Origin: Sporocytophaga sp.
GTDB lineage: Bacteria; Bacteroidota; Bacteroidia; Cytophagales; Cytophagaceae
Length of the DNA: 64,000 nucleotides
NCBI RefSeq assembly: GCF_017745095.1
Contig: NZ_JAGHZZ010000008.1
Span: forward strand, 299,830 to 363,829
Direction of reading: 5' to 3'
In this document: piece by piece, positions 8,341-16,642 of the stretch
How positions within the stretch are numbered: position 1 is the first letter of the stretch
Layout of the letters: the number at the start of each line of letters is the position of its first letter
Program-made: the position numbers and the translations under genes
The notes under the pieces: model-generated
Told to the model about the DNA's origin: nothing
Database searches by the model: none
The model's input: only the letters and a program-made list of their open reading frames with translations

Positions 8341-8931
8341 TTATTTTCCCTTAATATAACCAATACTGTCAGTCACGTCGCCCATTATTACATTTGTTTC
8401 TATTAAATTTCCCTTTACAGGGACAGAACAATTTTTATTTTTAACATCATTAGATTTCACCTTAATTGAATCTTCAGCCAGAACTGGTTTACCCATAACA
8501 GATTCAATTAATGTATCAGCACCAGGACTTTGATGTATAGTACCAGAACTATCTTTTGCATCCTTCTTCTGAAGCTCTATCTCTCCGGTTGTCCTGCTTT
8601 GGCACCCCAACATAACAAGAAGAATTCCAACTATAAAATTTAATGAGTTTTTTAATATGCGTATTGAAAATCTAGTATCTATAAATACAAGAAAATTATT
8701 CAACACCTTTTCTATATAAGATTGCTTATTAACAACCTGATCTGACTTGAAATAACCACAGACTCTTCGCTCAGAGTTTTGTCTTATATAATTTAATATC
8801 TCTTCTTCCTTTGCATTAGTAAAATCAACAACAACCTTGTCACATAAGTCGCAATGCTTCCCATACTCTCTCGGCTCCATTTTATTCCAGTCCTCATTAC
8901 AAGGTTTTTTTATAATTAAATTCTTGGACAT
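8341..8931 (-). CDS. Membrane-anchored protein with Cys-rich N-terminal domain
   Basis: 196 residues. The N-terminal about 65 residues (KPCNEDWNKMEPREYGKHCD, then LCDKVVVDFT and a later CGYF) match a small domain seen at the start of many Bacteroidetes proteins, with Cys in CNEDW, HCDLC and CGYF. Four Cys in this arrangement could bind a metal or FeS cluster, which is inference. One hydrophobic helix lies near residues 98-118 (FIVGILLVMLGC), then a polar Lys/Ser-rich tail. It is probably cytoplasmic N-terminus, periplasmic C-terminus. No function known and no clear operon partner. Confidence 0.55.
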   Translation of the reverse strand: MSKNLIIKKPCNEDWNKMEPREYGKHCDLCDKVVVDFTNAKEEEILNYIRQNSERRVCGYFKSDQVVNKQSYIEKVLNNFLVFIDTRFSIRILKNSLNFIVGILLVMLGCQSRTTGEIELQKKDAKDSSGTIHQSPGADTLIESVMGKPVLAEDSIKVKSNDVKNKNCSVPVKGNLIETNVIMGDVTDSIGYIKGK

Positions 8932-9166
8932 AAATTAATTAGATTAAAACTCACTCTTTAACAATTCTTGGCACTTAAATAGAAATTGCTTTAAATATAT
9001 CTATACGAAAAAGCGTGCAAATAGATAGCTTTTGTAAAGATGTATTTATCTTTCAGTCAAGAATTCTTCTAAAATAGAATTTACATTAAACAATAAAAAG
9101 GAGTATTAAAAAATTGATCGAAAAAATACTCAACAAACCATTTCAAAAATTTCAACAATAAATAAA

Positions 9167-9451
9167 CTAAACCAGTCTTAATTTCATACCATGTTCACTT
9201 TCACTATACAAGGGATGGTTCTTCATTTTATGAATCATTTTAAATAAAAACTCCATCATCTTTTCCCTTTTATCATTTTCGTTATTCAACCTGCCTTGAA
9301 TAATATCTGTACTCACATCAAATATCAGTGCGTTTAAGGAAGCTATTTCTGCAGGAGTAATTCCTAACTCAACTCCTAGTATTGATAAATGGAAAGAGTA
9401 GTTTCTTAACCATTGAATCAATTGTTCATCTTCTTTTGGTATAAAGTTCAT
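9167..9451 (-). CDS. Small hypothetical protein
   Basis: 94 residues, predicted helical and soluble (EDEQLIQWLRNYSFHLSILG ... MIHKMKNHPLYSESEHG). No family, signal peptide or membrane segment recognised. It is 18 bases downstream of the lipoprotein gene on the same strand and may be cotranscribed. Coding status rests on length, composition and gene spacing. Confidence 0.55.
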   Translation of the reverse strand: MNFIPKEDEQLIQWLRNYSFHLSILGVELGITPAEIASLNALIFDVSTDIIQGRLNNENDKREKMMEFLFKMIHKMKNHPLYSESEHGMKLRLV

Positions 9452-9469
9452 GATTAAAGTTTTATGATA

Positions 9470-9880
9470 TTACTCCCAACTCCCCAGCACAGAGAAACTA
9501 ACACTATCATTCTTGGTCTCCATATCTATCGGATAAATAATCTTATATTCTTTCATATCTATCTTGCTGGATGCTATAAAACCTATTGAATCTCCCCACA
9601 ATTGAATACTGATATGATCTTCCTTATACAAATGTATTTTCACTGGTTTATCTAATGCAAACAATGCAGGAAGCGTAAAATCACTTGGATACTTCCCGGT
9701 TGTACCTATTACACTATTACCTGAATTTCCATTAACAACTTTAATGGTCAGATATTGGGAAGGGATATTCACCTTTCTGAAAGAATTCAGTTTAACAGTT
9801 TTCATGGTAAAAATATACCTATCCTTTTTGCAGCTCACAGACAAAAACATTATAATTAGAAGTATCCAGATCCTACGCAT
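9470..9880 (-). CDS. Putative lipoprotein, unknown function
   Basis: 136 residues with a lipoprotein signal (IWILLIIMFLSVSC, Cys at about 17 followed by Lys-Lys). The mature part is beta-rich (YLTIKVVNGNSGNSVIG, VKIHLYKEDHISIQLWG), possibly one beta-sandwich domain. No family recognised. It is followed by the 94-residue gene. The efflux operon ends just downstream on the same strand and reads toward it, but 70 bases away with no sign of coupling. Confidence 0.6.
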   Translation of the reverse strand: MRRIWILLIIMFLSVSCKKDRYIFTMKTVKLNSFRKVNIPSQYLTIKVVNGNSGNSVIGTTGKYPSDFTLPALFALDKPVKIHLYKEDHISIQLWGDSIGFIASSKIDMKEYKIIYPIDMETKNDSVSFSVLGSWE

Positions 9881-9953
9881 GTTTATTTTAATATTTTAGT
9901 TATCATACTGATATAGTAAACCTATCCATCATACATTCCACAACAACATGTTA

Positions 9954-11543
9954 TCAAAAAGGAGAAGGTTGGTTCTTCGTTAGAGCCATAATTGTCCTGT
10001 TAATATATGGAAACAACGCAACGATTATAATTGTAAAAACAAGCATCAGACATATCATCTCATAATAATCAATCGCAAATCTTATCTGGGTCTGAACATT
10101 TAAAGAGCTAACAAGCATCTTATTACTTAACTTGGAGGTCTTAGTTACCACAGCACCATGAGTGGACAGCACATGATTGATTTTTTGAAGAGATTGAATC
10201 AGGACTGGATTTTGCTTTGATACGTGCTCTTGAAAGGTATTGTAATGAGTACCTTTTGAAAGCAACTCGAAATAATTAATCAAAGCAATACTCAGGTAAA
10301 AACCCAAACATCTCATAAATAAACAAATCCCTGCTGCAGATGCACTGAGTTTCTCAGGGACTGACGCTACAACATATATTATTGTGGGAGTCATAATCAA
10401 ACCAACCCCTAATCCTTGAAGGATCAGGGGAATGAAAAACTCGCTTTCATTTGCCTGAGGAGTAAACAACCAAATCATCCAAAAATGAAAGACAAGCAAT
10501 ATCGAAAAACCATAAATCCATAAAAGCCTAATGGGGCGTTTTTCAAGTACAAAGGCACAAGAAATTACTACTCCTGTAACAATACCAGCTATATTCAATA
10601 AGGTAATATATCCAATATTTATTGGATCAAACTTCAATACAGTTTGAAAGTAATTCGTAGTGATACCAAAGGCAAAGCGACATATATAAAATATCAACAT
10701 AAGAAAGAGCCCCACTTTAAAGTTCCTAAACCGAAAGACTTCCAGATTAAAATAAGGACGTTTCGCAAATACCTGTCTTATCACAAATAAAATCAAAACG
10801 ATAAAGATAGACACAACGCACCCAAGAATTTCAGGATCTTCAAGCCAATAGTATTGCTGACCATAAACCATTATATACCCTACTAAACACAGGAAAACAG
10901 CATAGAATAAAAAACTTTCCCAATCAAGTTTATATAATGGAAACTTTACATTAATTCTGACGTCATTCATTAGCAGCAAAAGCAAACCCAGAGCTGGTAA
11001 ATAAGAATACATAGTACACTTATAGAGTGAGTTAAAATTGAATGAATCTACAATTTCTGAGGTGGCAAAATTATTAAATGGTATCATACAGACCAGCATA
11101 CCAAAAAATATTGAATAGCCTACTGTTCTTGCCTTGTCAGAATGAAGCCTCATAAATATCAAAGTCAGAGCAAGATTGACAGTCATGGTAAATGCCATTC
11201 CCTGAATAAACCTGAATATAAACAATATCACTGTTTCATCCGTCACAAAACATATATAAGAGCTCAGCAACTGAACAAATGTAATAATCACAAAATATTC
11301 CTTTACAGCTAGGAAGCTGAAGAACCTTCTTTCAAGAGAAAAAAAACTTGCATAACCTGCATAAAATAAAACCACTGAATAATACACATCATAAGTCTCC
11401 ATACCTGTATTACCTGCAGAAGCATTTAAGTTAGTCAGAGGAAGAAAAAAAAGAACAAGCCCGGGTAGAAGGACCATAAACAATGTAACTTTCACTAACC
11501 ATTCAGGCACCCACTCTTTAAACAAGAAACTTTTCTCCACCAT
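9954..11543 (-). CDS. MFS multidrug efflux transporter (DHA2/EmrB-like)
   Basis: 529 residues with about 14 hydrophobic helices from WLVKVTLFMVLLPGLVLFFL to LMLVFTIIIVALFPYI, the size and helix number of DHA2 (EmrB/QacA-type) drug:proton antiporters. Sequence such as LQGLGVGLIMTPTIIYVV fits the second half of that family. It follows an HlyD-type adaptor by 6 bases and a TolC-type channel before that, so the three likely form one trans-envelope pump expelling a toxic organic compound. The substrate is unknown. The divergent AraC gene at 14129 probably regulates it. Confidence 0.85.
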   Translation of the reverse strand: MVEKSFLFKEWVPEWLVKVTLFMVLLPGLVLFFLPLTNLNASAGNTGMETYDVYYSVVLFYAGYASFFSLERRFFSFLAVKEYFVIITFVQLLSSYICFVTDETVILFIFRFIQGMAFTMTVNLALTLIFMRLHSDKARTVGYSIFFGMLVCMIPFNNFATSEIVDSFNFNSLYKCTMYSYLPALGLLLLLMNDVRINVKFPLYKLDWESFLFYAVFLCLVGYIMVYGQQYYWLEDPEILGCVVSIFIVLILFVIRQVFAKRPYFNLEVFRFRNFKVGLFLMLIFYICRFAFGITTNYFQTVLKFDPINIGYITLLNIAGIVTGVVISCAFVLEKRPIRLLWIYGFSILLVFHFWMIWLFTPQANESEFFIPLILQGLGVGLIMTPTIIYVVASVPEKLSASAAGICLFMRCLGFYLSIALINYFELLSKGTHYNTFQEHVSKQNPVLIQSLQKINHVLSTHGAVVTKTSKLSNKMLVSSLNVQTQIRFAIDYYEMICLMLVFTIIIVALFPYINRTIMALTKNQPSPF

Positions 11544-11549
11544 ATCTTT

Positions 11550-12608
11550 TTACTTTTTTGCAACTGAAACATTCACGTTCATTCCTGCTTTAAGAAGATT
11601 GACATCTTTCTTATCCCCCGTCACTCGTATTCGCACAGGAATACGTTGAACAATCTTTACATAATTGCCTGTAGAATTATCGGGAGGAAGCAAAGAAAAA
11701 CTAGAACCGGTAGAAGGAGAAAGTGAAATTATTATGCCTTTAAATATCCTATCAGGAAAAGCATCTGCAGTAAACTGAGCTGTATCTCCTATATCCATTG
11801 ACTTGATTTGAGTTTCTTTATAGTTAGCCACTACCCATTTATCTGTCTCCCTGTTTACTATATAACCCAGAATCTCCCCTACATCAATCATCTGTCCTTT
11901 TTCTATAGTTCTCCGCCCCATAACACCATCATAAGATGCTGTAATGACCGTATATGAAACATCAAGCTTATGTCTTTCAAGTAAGGCTTCTAATCTCTTT
12001 ATCTCTGCTCTCACCACATCCTTCTGGGCTATAGCATCCTCTACCTGGGAAACTGAGGCTTCATAATCCTCTTCAGCAGACAGTCTTTCAGCCTTGGATA
12101 CATTATATGCGGCTTCAACAGCTTCCAAATGTTGCTGAGTAGCTGATTCAGTAGCTAGTAGTTTTTTATATCTAGTAAACTCTAATTCTTTTTTCCAAAG
12201 TTCAGCGTCAGCTACAGCTATTCTTGCAAATTTAACCTGGGAACTTCTTTTCAATGTTTCCATTCTTACTTCCAACACTTTTAACTGTGCACGGACATTC
12301 ATTAAAGCAGCCTCTGTCTGTGCTTGTTGTATTTTATACTCCCTATCATCTATCAGCAGCAATGTGTCGCCTTTTTTTACAGGCTGATTTTCATCGAATT
12401 TTACTTCTACAATAAATCCTCCAGAACGAGAAATGATGGGATTGATATATTCCTGCACCTGAGCATCATTGGTTGTTTCATTGTTATACAAATCCCAAAG
12501 CGTAATAGCTCCCCAGATAAATAAAACAACTCCTATCCCTCCTGCTATCCATGCAGTAATCTTGGTGATCAATTGATCCGTTGAAGTATATTGACTTGCC
12601 TTTTTCAT
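11550..12608 (-). CDS. HlyD/EmrA family efflux adaptor
   Basis: 352 residues: an N-terminal membrane helix (ITAWIAGGIGVVLFIWGAI), lipoyl-like half (GGFIVEVKFDENQPVKKGDT), a long coiled-coil hairpin at about 90-205, second lipoyl half (ASYDGVMGRRTIEKGQMIDV) and beta-barrel (ANYKETQIKSMDIGDTAQFT). This is the EmrA layout: it spans the periplasm and links the MFS pump to the TolC channel. Its start overlaps the TolC stop by one base (TAATG), indicating coupled translation. Confidence 0.9.
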   Translation of the reverse strand: MKKASQYTSTDQLITKITAWIAGGIGVVLFIWGAITLWDLYNNETTNDAQVQEYINPIISRSGGFIVEVKFDENQPVKKGDTLLLIDDREYKIQQAQTEAALMNVRAQLKVLEVRMETLKRSSQVKFARIAVADAELWKKELEFTRYKKLLATESATQQHLEAVEAAYNVSKAERLSAEEDYEASVSQVEDAIAQKDVVRAEIKRLEALLERHKLDVSYTVITASYDGVMGRRTIEKGQMIDVGEILGYIVNRETDKWVVANYKETQIKSMDIGDTAQFTADAFPDRIFKGIIISLSPSTGSSFSLLPPDNSTGNYVKIVQRIPVRIRVTGDKKDVNLLKAGMNVNVSVAKK

Positions 12609-13945
12609 TAAAGATTACCTAATATGTTTTGTAGCTTATAGTATTGAATCTGTGCATCCATTCGAGACGAAGCATATTCAAATTGAGTTTGCAGCGCTTG
12701 AATATCCGCATCCAATAAATCTGTTATTAAAGCAGCCTGGTTAAAAAAGTTATTCTTTACTATCCTTGCATTTTCGGCAGCCTGATCAATATTCGCCTTA
12801 GCAACATTAATCCTTACAAGCGATTCCCGGAACCTTAGCAAAGCTTCGTAAACGTCTTGCCTAATCTTATCTTCTGTATCATGATGTTCCAATTCTTCTT
12901 TCTTCAGATTTAAACGAGCCAGTTTATTTTTGGGTCTATTGATATATATTTCAGAAACAGGCAGACGGGCTTTAATCCCCACTACTCCTAGTGTATAGTT
13001 ACTCGGTGAATAAGGGAAAAGAAATATCTGAGGATTGGCGAGCCAGAAATCACCGTACAAACCGACCTTCGGCCTAACGGCTGCTTTAGTATATTGGAGC
13101 TGAATATGACTGATCTTTTCTTTCTTTTCTGATATGTGGTAAATAAAAGATTTTGACATTGCTTCTTCCAGATAAGACTCATAAGATTTTAAAGAAATTA
13201 ATTCAGGATTGATAATCTCTTTCGGTAAAACAGCAACAGTATCAGCAAGCCCTATAAGTATATTCAACTTTTGATTTGCTATTGCAATATTATTTTCAAT
13301 CTGCACCAGTAGCAACTTCTGATTGGATAGTTTCAATTCTACCCTTAGAGCATCACTCTTCAAAACCACGCCATTAGTAAGTAATTCTCTAATCTCTGCA
13401 AGTTGCTTCTCCTGATTCTCAATATCTTTTATCATTAATTCTTTAAAAATCAAATTACGCATAAGGTTTAAATAATAAACAGAAGCCTGTAACTTGATAT
13501 CTGAAACAGTATACTTTCTTTGCTCTATAGCTATTTCATATAAGAGCTTTCGTTTGTCCACAGATAGGTTCAATTTATTTCCATCATAAAGATTAAGATA
13601 AAAATCGGTACCTAACCTGTATAAAGTGTGAATCACTTCATGCTGCTCAGGCTTATTTAAAAGGCCATTGGTATACATGGCAAGATTGGTTGCATGTTCT
13701 ATATGCCCACTGAATTGTATCTCCGGAAGTCTCTCATATTGTATCTCCCTGACTTCCTCCTTTCCAATCGCCTCTTCAAAATGAGATAACTCAATCTTTT
13801 TACTATTCTCAAGTGCTTTCTCCCACACATTATCCATGTAAAGAGGAATGGCTGTATTAAGAGAATCTTGTGATAAAACAGGGATGGAAATGGAAATTAA
13901 AATAAGAATACTTAAGATACTTATTTCTCTAAGACAGATAAACAT
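12608..13945 (-). CDS. TolC family outer-membrane efflux channel
   Basis: 445 residues with a signal peptide ending near SIPVLSQ and two outer-membrane-factor repeats rich in long helices (ELMIKDIENQEKQLAEIREL, ITDLLDADIQALQTQFEYAS, ILGNL end). It is first gene of the TolC-HlyD-MFS operon. About 54 bases upstream of its ATG lies the conserved site at 13999-14031, which includes promoter-like TTGG and TATTTTG elements on this strand. Confidence 0.88.
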   Translation of the reverse strand: MFICLREISILSILILISISIPVLSQDSLNTAIPLYMDNVWEKALENSKKIELSHFEEAIGKEEVREIQYERLPEIQFSGHIEHATNLAMYTNGLLNKPEQHEVIHTLYRLGTDFYLNLYDGNKLNLSVDKRKLLYEIAIEQRKYTVSDIKLQASVYYLNLMRNLIFKELMIKDIENQEKQLAEIRELLTNGVVLKSDALRVELKLSNQKLLLVQIENNIAIANQKLNILIGLADTVAVLPKEIINPELISLKSYESYLEEAMSKSFIYHISEKKEKISHIQLQYTKAAVRPKVGLYGDFWLANPQIFLFPYSPSNYTLGVVGIKARLPVSEIYINRPKNKLARLNLKKEELEHHDTEDKIRQDVYEALLRFRESLVRINVAKANIDQAAENARIVKNNFFNQAALITDLLDADIQALQTQFEYASSRMDAQIQYYKLQNILGNL

Positions 13946-13998
13946 TCTATAACTATTTACGCTGTAAAGTTATTTGTCTTTTATTATTCAATTTTATC

Positions 13999-14031
13999 CA
14001 AAATAGACTAATATTAGTTGATTCCAGCCAA
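13999..14031 (-). promoter_or_regulatory. Shared 33-bp control site, copy 1 (efflux operon)
   Basis: Plus-strand CAAAATAGACTAA, three variable bases, TAG, nine bases, GCCAA. The same arrangement recurs at 15996-16028 with 25 of 33 positions identical. Read toward the efflux operon it contains TTGGC and TATTTTG with about 20 bases between, resembling a Bacteroidetes -33/-7 pair, so it may be promoter, AraC operator, or both. It lies between the divergent AraC gene and tolC. Confidence 0.5.
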
Positions 14032-14128
14032 ACGAGTATTTTAAAAATTTTGTAAAATTTTCCATTCCTTATAGAAGATGTTTTTATAGATTGCATCGTT
14101 CTTCATTATATAATATCATCATAATAAT

Positions 14129-14914
14129 ATGAGTCTGATTGCAAGTTTACCGGATATAGACAAGCGTCCCGCATCGGTATATGTCATGCATGAACGATCA
14201 GAAAAATATATTCCTAATCATAAACATGCAAAGGGGCAATTGTCTTATGTTGAAGGAGGAATAGCTTATCTTGAAATCGGAAACAGAAGGTATGTAATAC
14301 CAGCAAGACATTATTTCTGGATTCCTACAGGATTATCTCATGTATTGAAAATAGGACATTCAGGAACTGTTCTAAGATCGTTATTTTTCTACACTCATGA
14401 TGATATGACCTCACCATTTTATTCTCAGATGGGAATTTATCCAATAAATGATCTTTTGATGCAGATGATAAAATATTCTGAGCCCTGGGACGGCCATATT
14501 TTACCAGGTGATAACAGATTTTTATTTCTATCAGCCATAAAAAACATTTTGCCAGAAATCAGTTCTAAAAAAATCCCGATTGCTTTACCTTTCACAGAAC
14601 ATGAAAGGATGCTTCCTATACTCAAATATCTGGAGAAAAATATCGGTGAAACACATTCACTTGAAAGTATCAGTCACAGATTTGGTATCAGTGAAAGATC
14701 ATTATCAAGGCTCTTTCAACAAACACTAAATATGTCATTTCTTCAATACTTAAAACTTCTGCGTATGGTAAGGTCAATTGAATTAATGCTACAAACCAAT
14801 CTATCACTAAGTGAAATTGCATATACTGTAGGGTATCAAAGTCTTGCATCATTTAGCAGTACTTTTTTAAAATTAACCAACTACAGACCATCTGATTTCA
14901 AGAAAGAAAAATAA
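14129..14914 (+). CDS. AraC family regulator of efflux operon (predicted)
   Basis: 261 residues. The N-terminal cupin domain contains IPNHKHAKGQLSYVEGG, GNRRYVIPARHYFWIPTGL and a histidine-rich barrel; the C-terminal AraC DNA-binding domain contains THSLESISHRFGISERSLSR and LSLSEIAYTVGYQSLASFSS, then NYRPSDFKKEK. It is divergent from the tolC-hlyD-MFS operon across a 183-base gap holding control-site copy 1. By the usual arrangement it activates that operon on binding a drug-like ligand. It is convergent with the hemerythrin gene, stops 12 bases apart. Confidence 0.88.
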   Translation: MSLIASLPDIDKRPASVYVMHERSEKYIPNHKHAKGQLSYVEGGIAYLEIGNRRYVIPARHYFWIPTGLSHVLKIGHSGTVLRSLFFYTHDDMTSPFYSQMGIYPINDLLMQMIKYSEPWDGHILPGDNRFLFLSAIKNILPEISSKKIPIALPFTEHERMLPILKYLEKNIGETHSLESISHRFGISERSLSRLFQQTLNMSFLQYLKLLRMVRSIELMLQTNLSLSEIAYTVGYQSLASFSSTFLKLTNYRPSDFKKEK

Positions 14915-14926
14915 AGATACTTCTAT

Positions 14927-15385
14927 TCAATTGATCCAGAATTTATCGGGCCATTCTATGGACACTTCAGCAAGCTCAGGCATAACAAATAATATTTTTT
15001 TATTCTCTATCTTTTCTATTAAACTAGCAAATAAAACATGCTCTTCAAATCGAAGATGATTTTCCAATATCTCTTCAATTAGACTAAGTGACTCTTCAAG
15101 GCTATCATTTTTTCCAAATAGCCTTTTTAATTTCCTATGCTCAGCAACTGCTCTTTTTACCATAAGATTATCCTTTTCAAAAACTGCAAAAATAAATTTC
15201 TCTTCCAGCTCAAAATGTGGCTTTAGATATTCATGATAAAATAAGTCTGTATAAATCTTAATTCTCTTAGTTGGTACCCTTTGTAAAAGCCCACTCCTTA
15301 TTCGGTAACACGATTCAAAAATGAAATGGTGTTCAGTTTTCAAATGGTCCAATATTTGACCACATTCAAAAATTTTATTTGACAT
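14927..15385 (-). CDS. Hemerythrin domain protein
   Basis: 152 residues, four-helix hemerythrin type. Candidate diiron ligands are spread as expected: HLKTEHHFIF in helix 1, YLKPHFELEEKFIF (HxxxE) in helix 2, AEHRKL in helix 3 and LENHLRFEEHVLF (HxxxxH-type) in helix 4. Such proteins bind or sense O2 or NO, or repair FeS centres (compare YtfE/RIC). The nearby hmp and nsrR genes favour an NO-stress role. It is 84 bases downstream of the small membrane protein on the same strand. Confidence 0.8.
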   Translation of the reverse strand: MSNKIFECGQILDHLKTEHHFIFESCYRIRSGLLQRVPTKRIKIYTDLFYHEYLKPHFELEEKFIFAVFEKDNLMVKRAVAEHRKLKRLFGKNDSLEESLSLIEEILENHLRFEEHVLFASLIEKIENKKILFVMPELAEVSIEWPDKFWIN

Positions 15386-15469
15386 TGAATGTAACAGTTA
15401 AATTTTAAATATTATTGACGTTTGTAATATCATCCCCTATCATCTGGTCTATGTAGTAAGGGAAAATTA

Positions 15470-15928
15470 CTATTTCATTCCCGGTTCTTTGTCATTTAAT
15501 CTAAAGAGTTTTAAACCGAATGCTAATAGACACAAAATCTTTATTCCCTCTAGAGCGAAATAACAAATGGAACTGTTTAGATAATAACTATTCCTTCCGA
15601 TAATAAAAATTACAAAATCATTGTTGACATAGGAAAAAACCTTTGAAGTCTGAATACTAAGGATAAGAAATGGAATAATAAATAAAGAATATAAAGGGAA
15701 GACCTCCTCTATACTTGTGTAATAAGTAGTTCCAATAATCAATAACACAAAGAACCATTCAAGATTAGTCATTGTATTGTAGATCAGTTCCGACAAAAAA
15801 GAGTCAATAGGAATCGATACTATTGAGGGCTTAAACTCAATCCATATTTCCAGAAAATCTAAAGCAAAGACAAATCCTAGCCAAAGAAAAACACTCATCA
15901 GAACAATAGGGTATTTCACAGTTACCAT
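15470..15928 (-). CDS. Four-helix integral membrane protein, unknown
   Basis: 152 residues, mostly membrane: helices near YPIVLMSVFLWLGFVFALDF, WFFVLLIIGTTYY, YSLFIIPFLILSIQT and ICYFALEGIKILCLLAFGLK, with a short basic/acidic tail. No family recognised with confidence. It lies between hmp-nsrR and the hemerythrin gene on the same strand, so a part in NO or respiratory stress is an inference from position. Its upstream region holds control-site copy 2. Confidence 0.65.
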   Translation of the reverse strand: MVTVKYPIVLMSVFLWLGFVFALDFLEIWIEFKPSIVSIPIDSFLSELIYNTMTNLEWFFVLLIIGTTYYTSIEEVFPLYSLFIIPFLILSIQTSKVFSYVNNDFVIFIIGRNSYYLNSSICYFALEGIKILCLLAFGLKLFRLNDKEPGMK

Positions 15929-15995
15929 ATAGCATAATATTTATTGCATACTTAGTAATTGTAAATATATCCGACATTATGCTCTCTATGTTATT

Positions 15996-16028
15996 CAAAA
16001 TAGACTAAATATAGCTTAATCTCGCCAA
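15996..16028 (-). promoter_or_regulatory. Shared 33-bp control site, copy 2
   Basis: The same arrangement as at 13999-14031: CAAAATAGACTAA, three bases, TAG, nine bases, GCCAA. It sits 68 bases upstream of the small membrane protein start. Orientation and distance to the gene resemble copy 1 (54 bases upstream of tolC), which argues for a common regulator or matched promoters. Confidence 0.45.
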
Positions 16029-16193
16029 CGTACATTTCATTGACCTTTCTGTTTTATAGGAAGATTAACTTTGTATAAGGCCAGGTATTGAGCACCAAAA
16101 TAATTGAATTGATTTTTATGTTTAAAGGAAGTACAAATATCAGAGATGAATATAAAATATGCCTTCGGATGAAATATAAAGAAATACAAAAAG

Positions 16194-16631
16194 CTATTCT
16201 CCTTTTATCAGACCGTCAAGAGCCTTGGTAACTTTGGGTTTGCTAATATCTTTTAATGTATACTGATTAAGATATTCATAAAAAGTGGACAATGCGCTTT
16301 TCAGAACAGATTTAAAGCCACAGCTGTCAGCGAGTATGCAAGGCGGTGTATCACAATCGACTAGTTCTTCCTCCATTTCAAGTAAGCGAATAAGGTTACC
16401 AATTTTATATGTTTCAGGTTTGTCTGCCAAGTATAAGCCTCCTCCTCTTCCTCGCTGGGCATCAAGTATTTTATTATTAGAAAGAAACTGAACCACTTTA
16501 GCCACATGATTTCTAGAAATTCCAAACCTTTCAGACAACTCCGTAATGGTGGTTGCTGGCATGTTTGAAGGCTTTCGTGACATATACATAAGTATACGCA
16601 GCCCATAATCGGTAAATTGGTTCAGCTTCAC
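16194..16631 (-). CDS. nsrR: Rrf2 family regulator, NsrR-type
   Basis: 145 residues with the Rrf2 winged helix at the N-terminus (QFTDYGLRILMYMSRKP, TITELSERFGISRNHVAKVV, GRGGGLYLA) and three cysteines at about 93, 98 and 104 in VDCDTPPCILADSC. The C-x4-C-x5-C spacing matches E. coli NsrR, whose FeS cluster reacts with nitric oxide and then releases hmp repression. It is the second gene of an hmp-nsrR operon, 11 bases after hmp, so it is likely autoregulated. Confidence 0.85.
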   Translation of the reverse strand: MKLNQFTDYGLRILMYMSRKPSNMPATTITELSERFGISRNHVAKVVQFLSNNKILDAQRGRGGGLYLADKPETYKIGNLIRLLEMEEELVDCDTPPCILADSCGFKSVLKSALSTFYEYLNQYTLKDISKPKVTKALDGLIKGE

Positions 16632-16642
16632 TTCTTTATATT

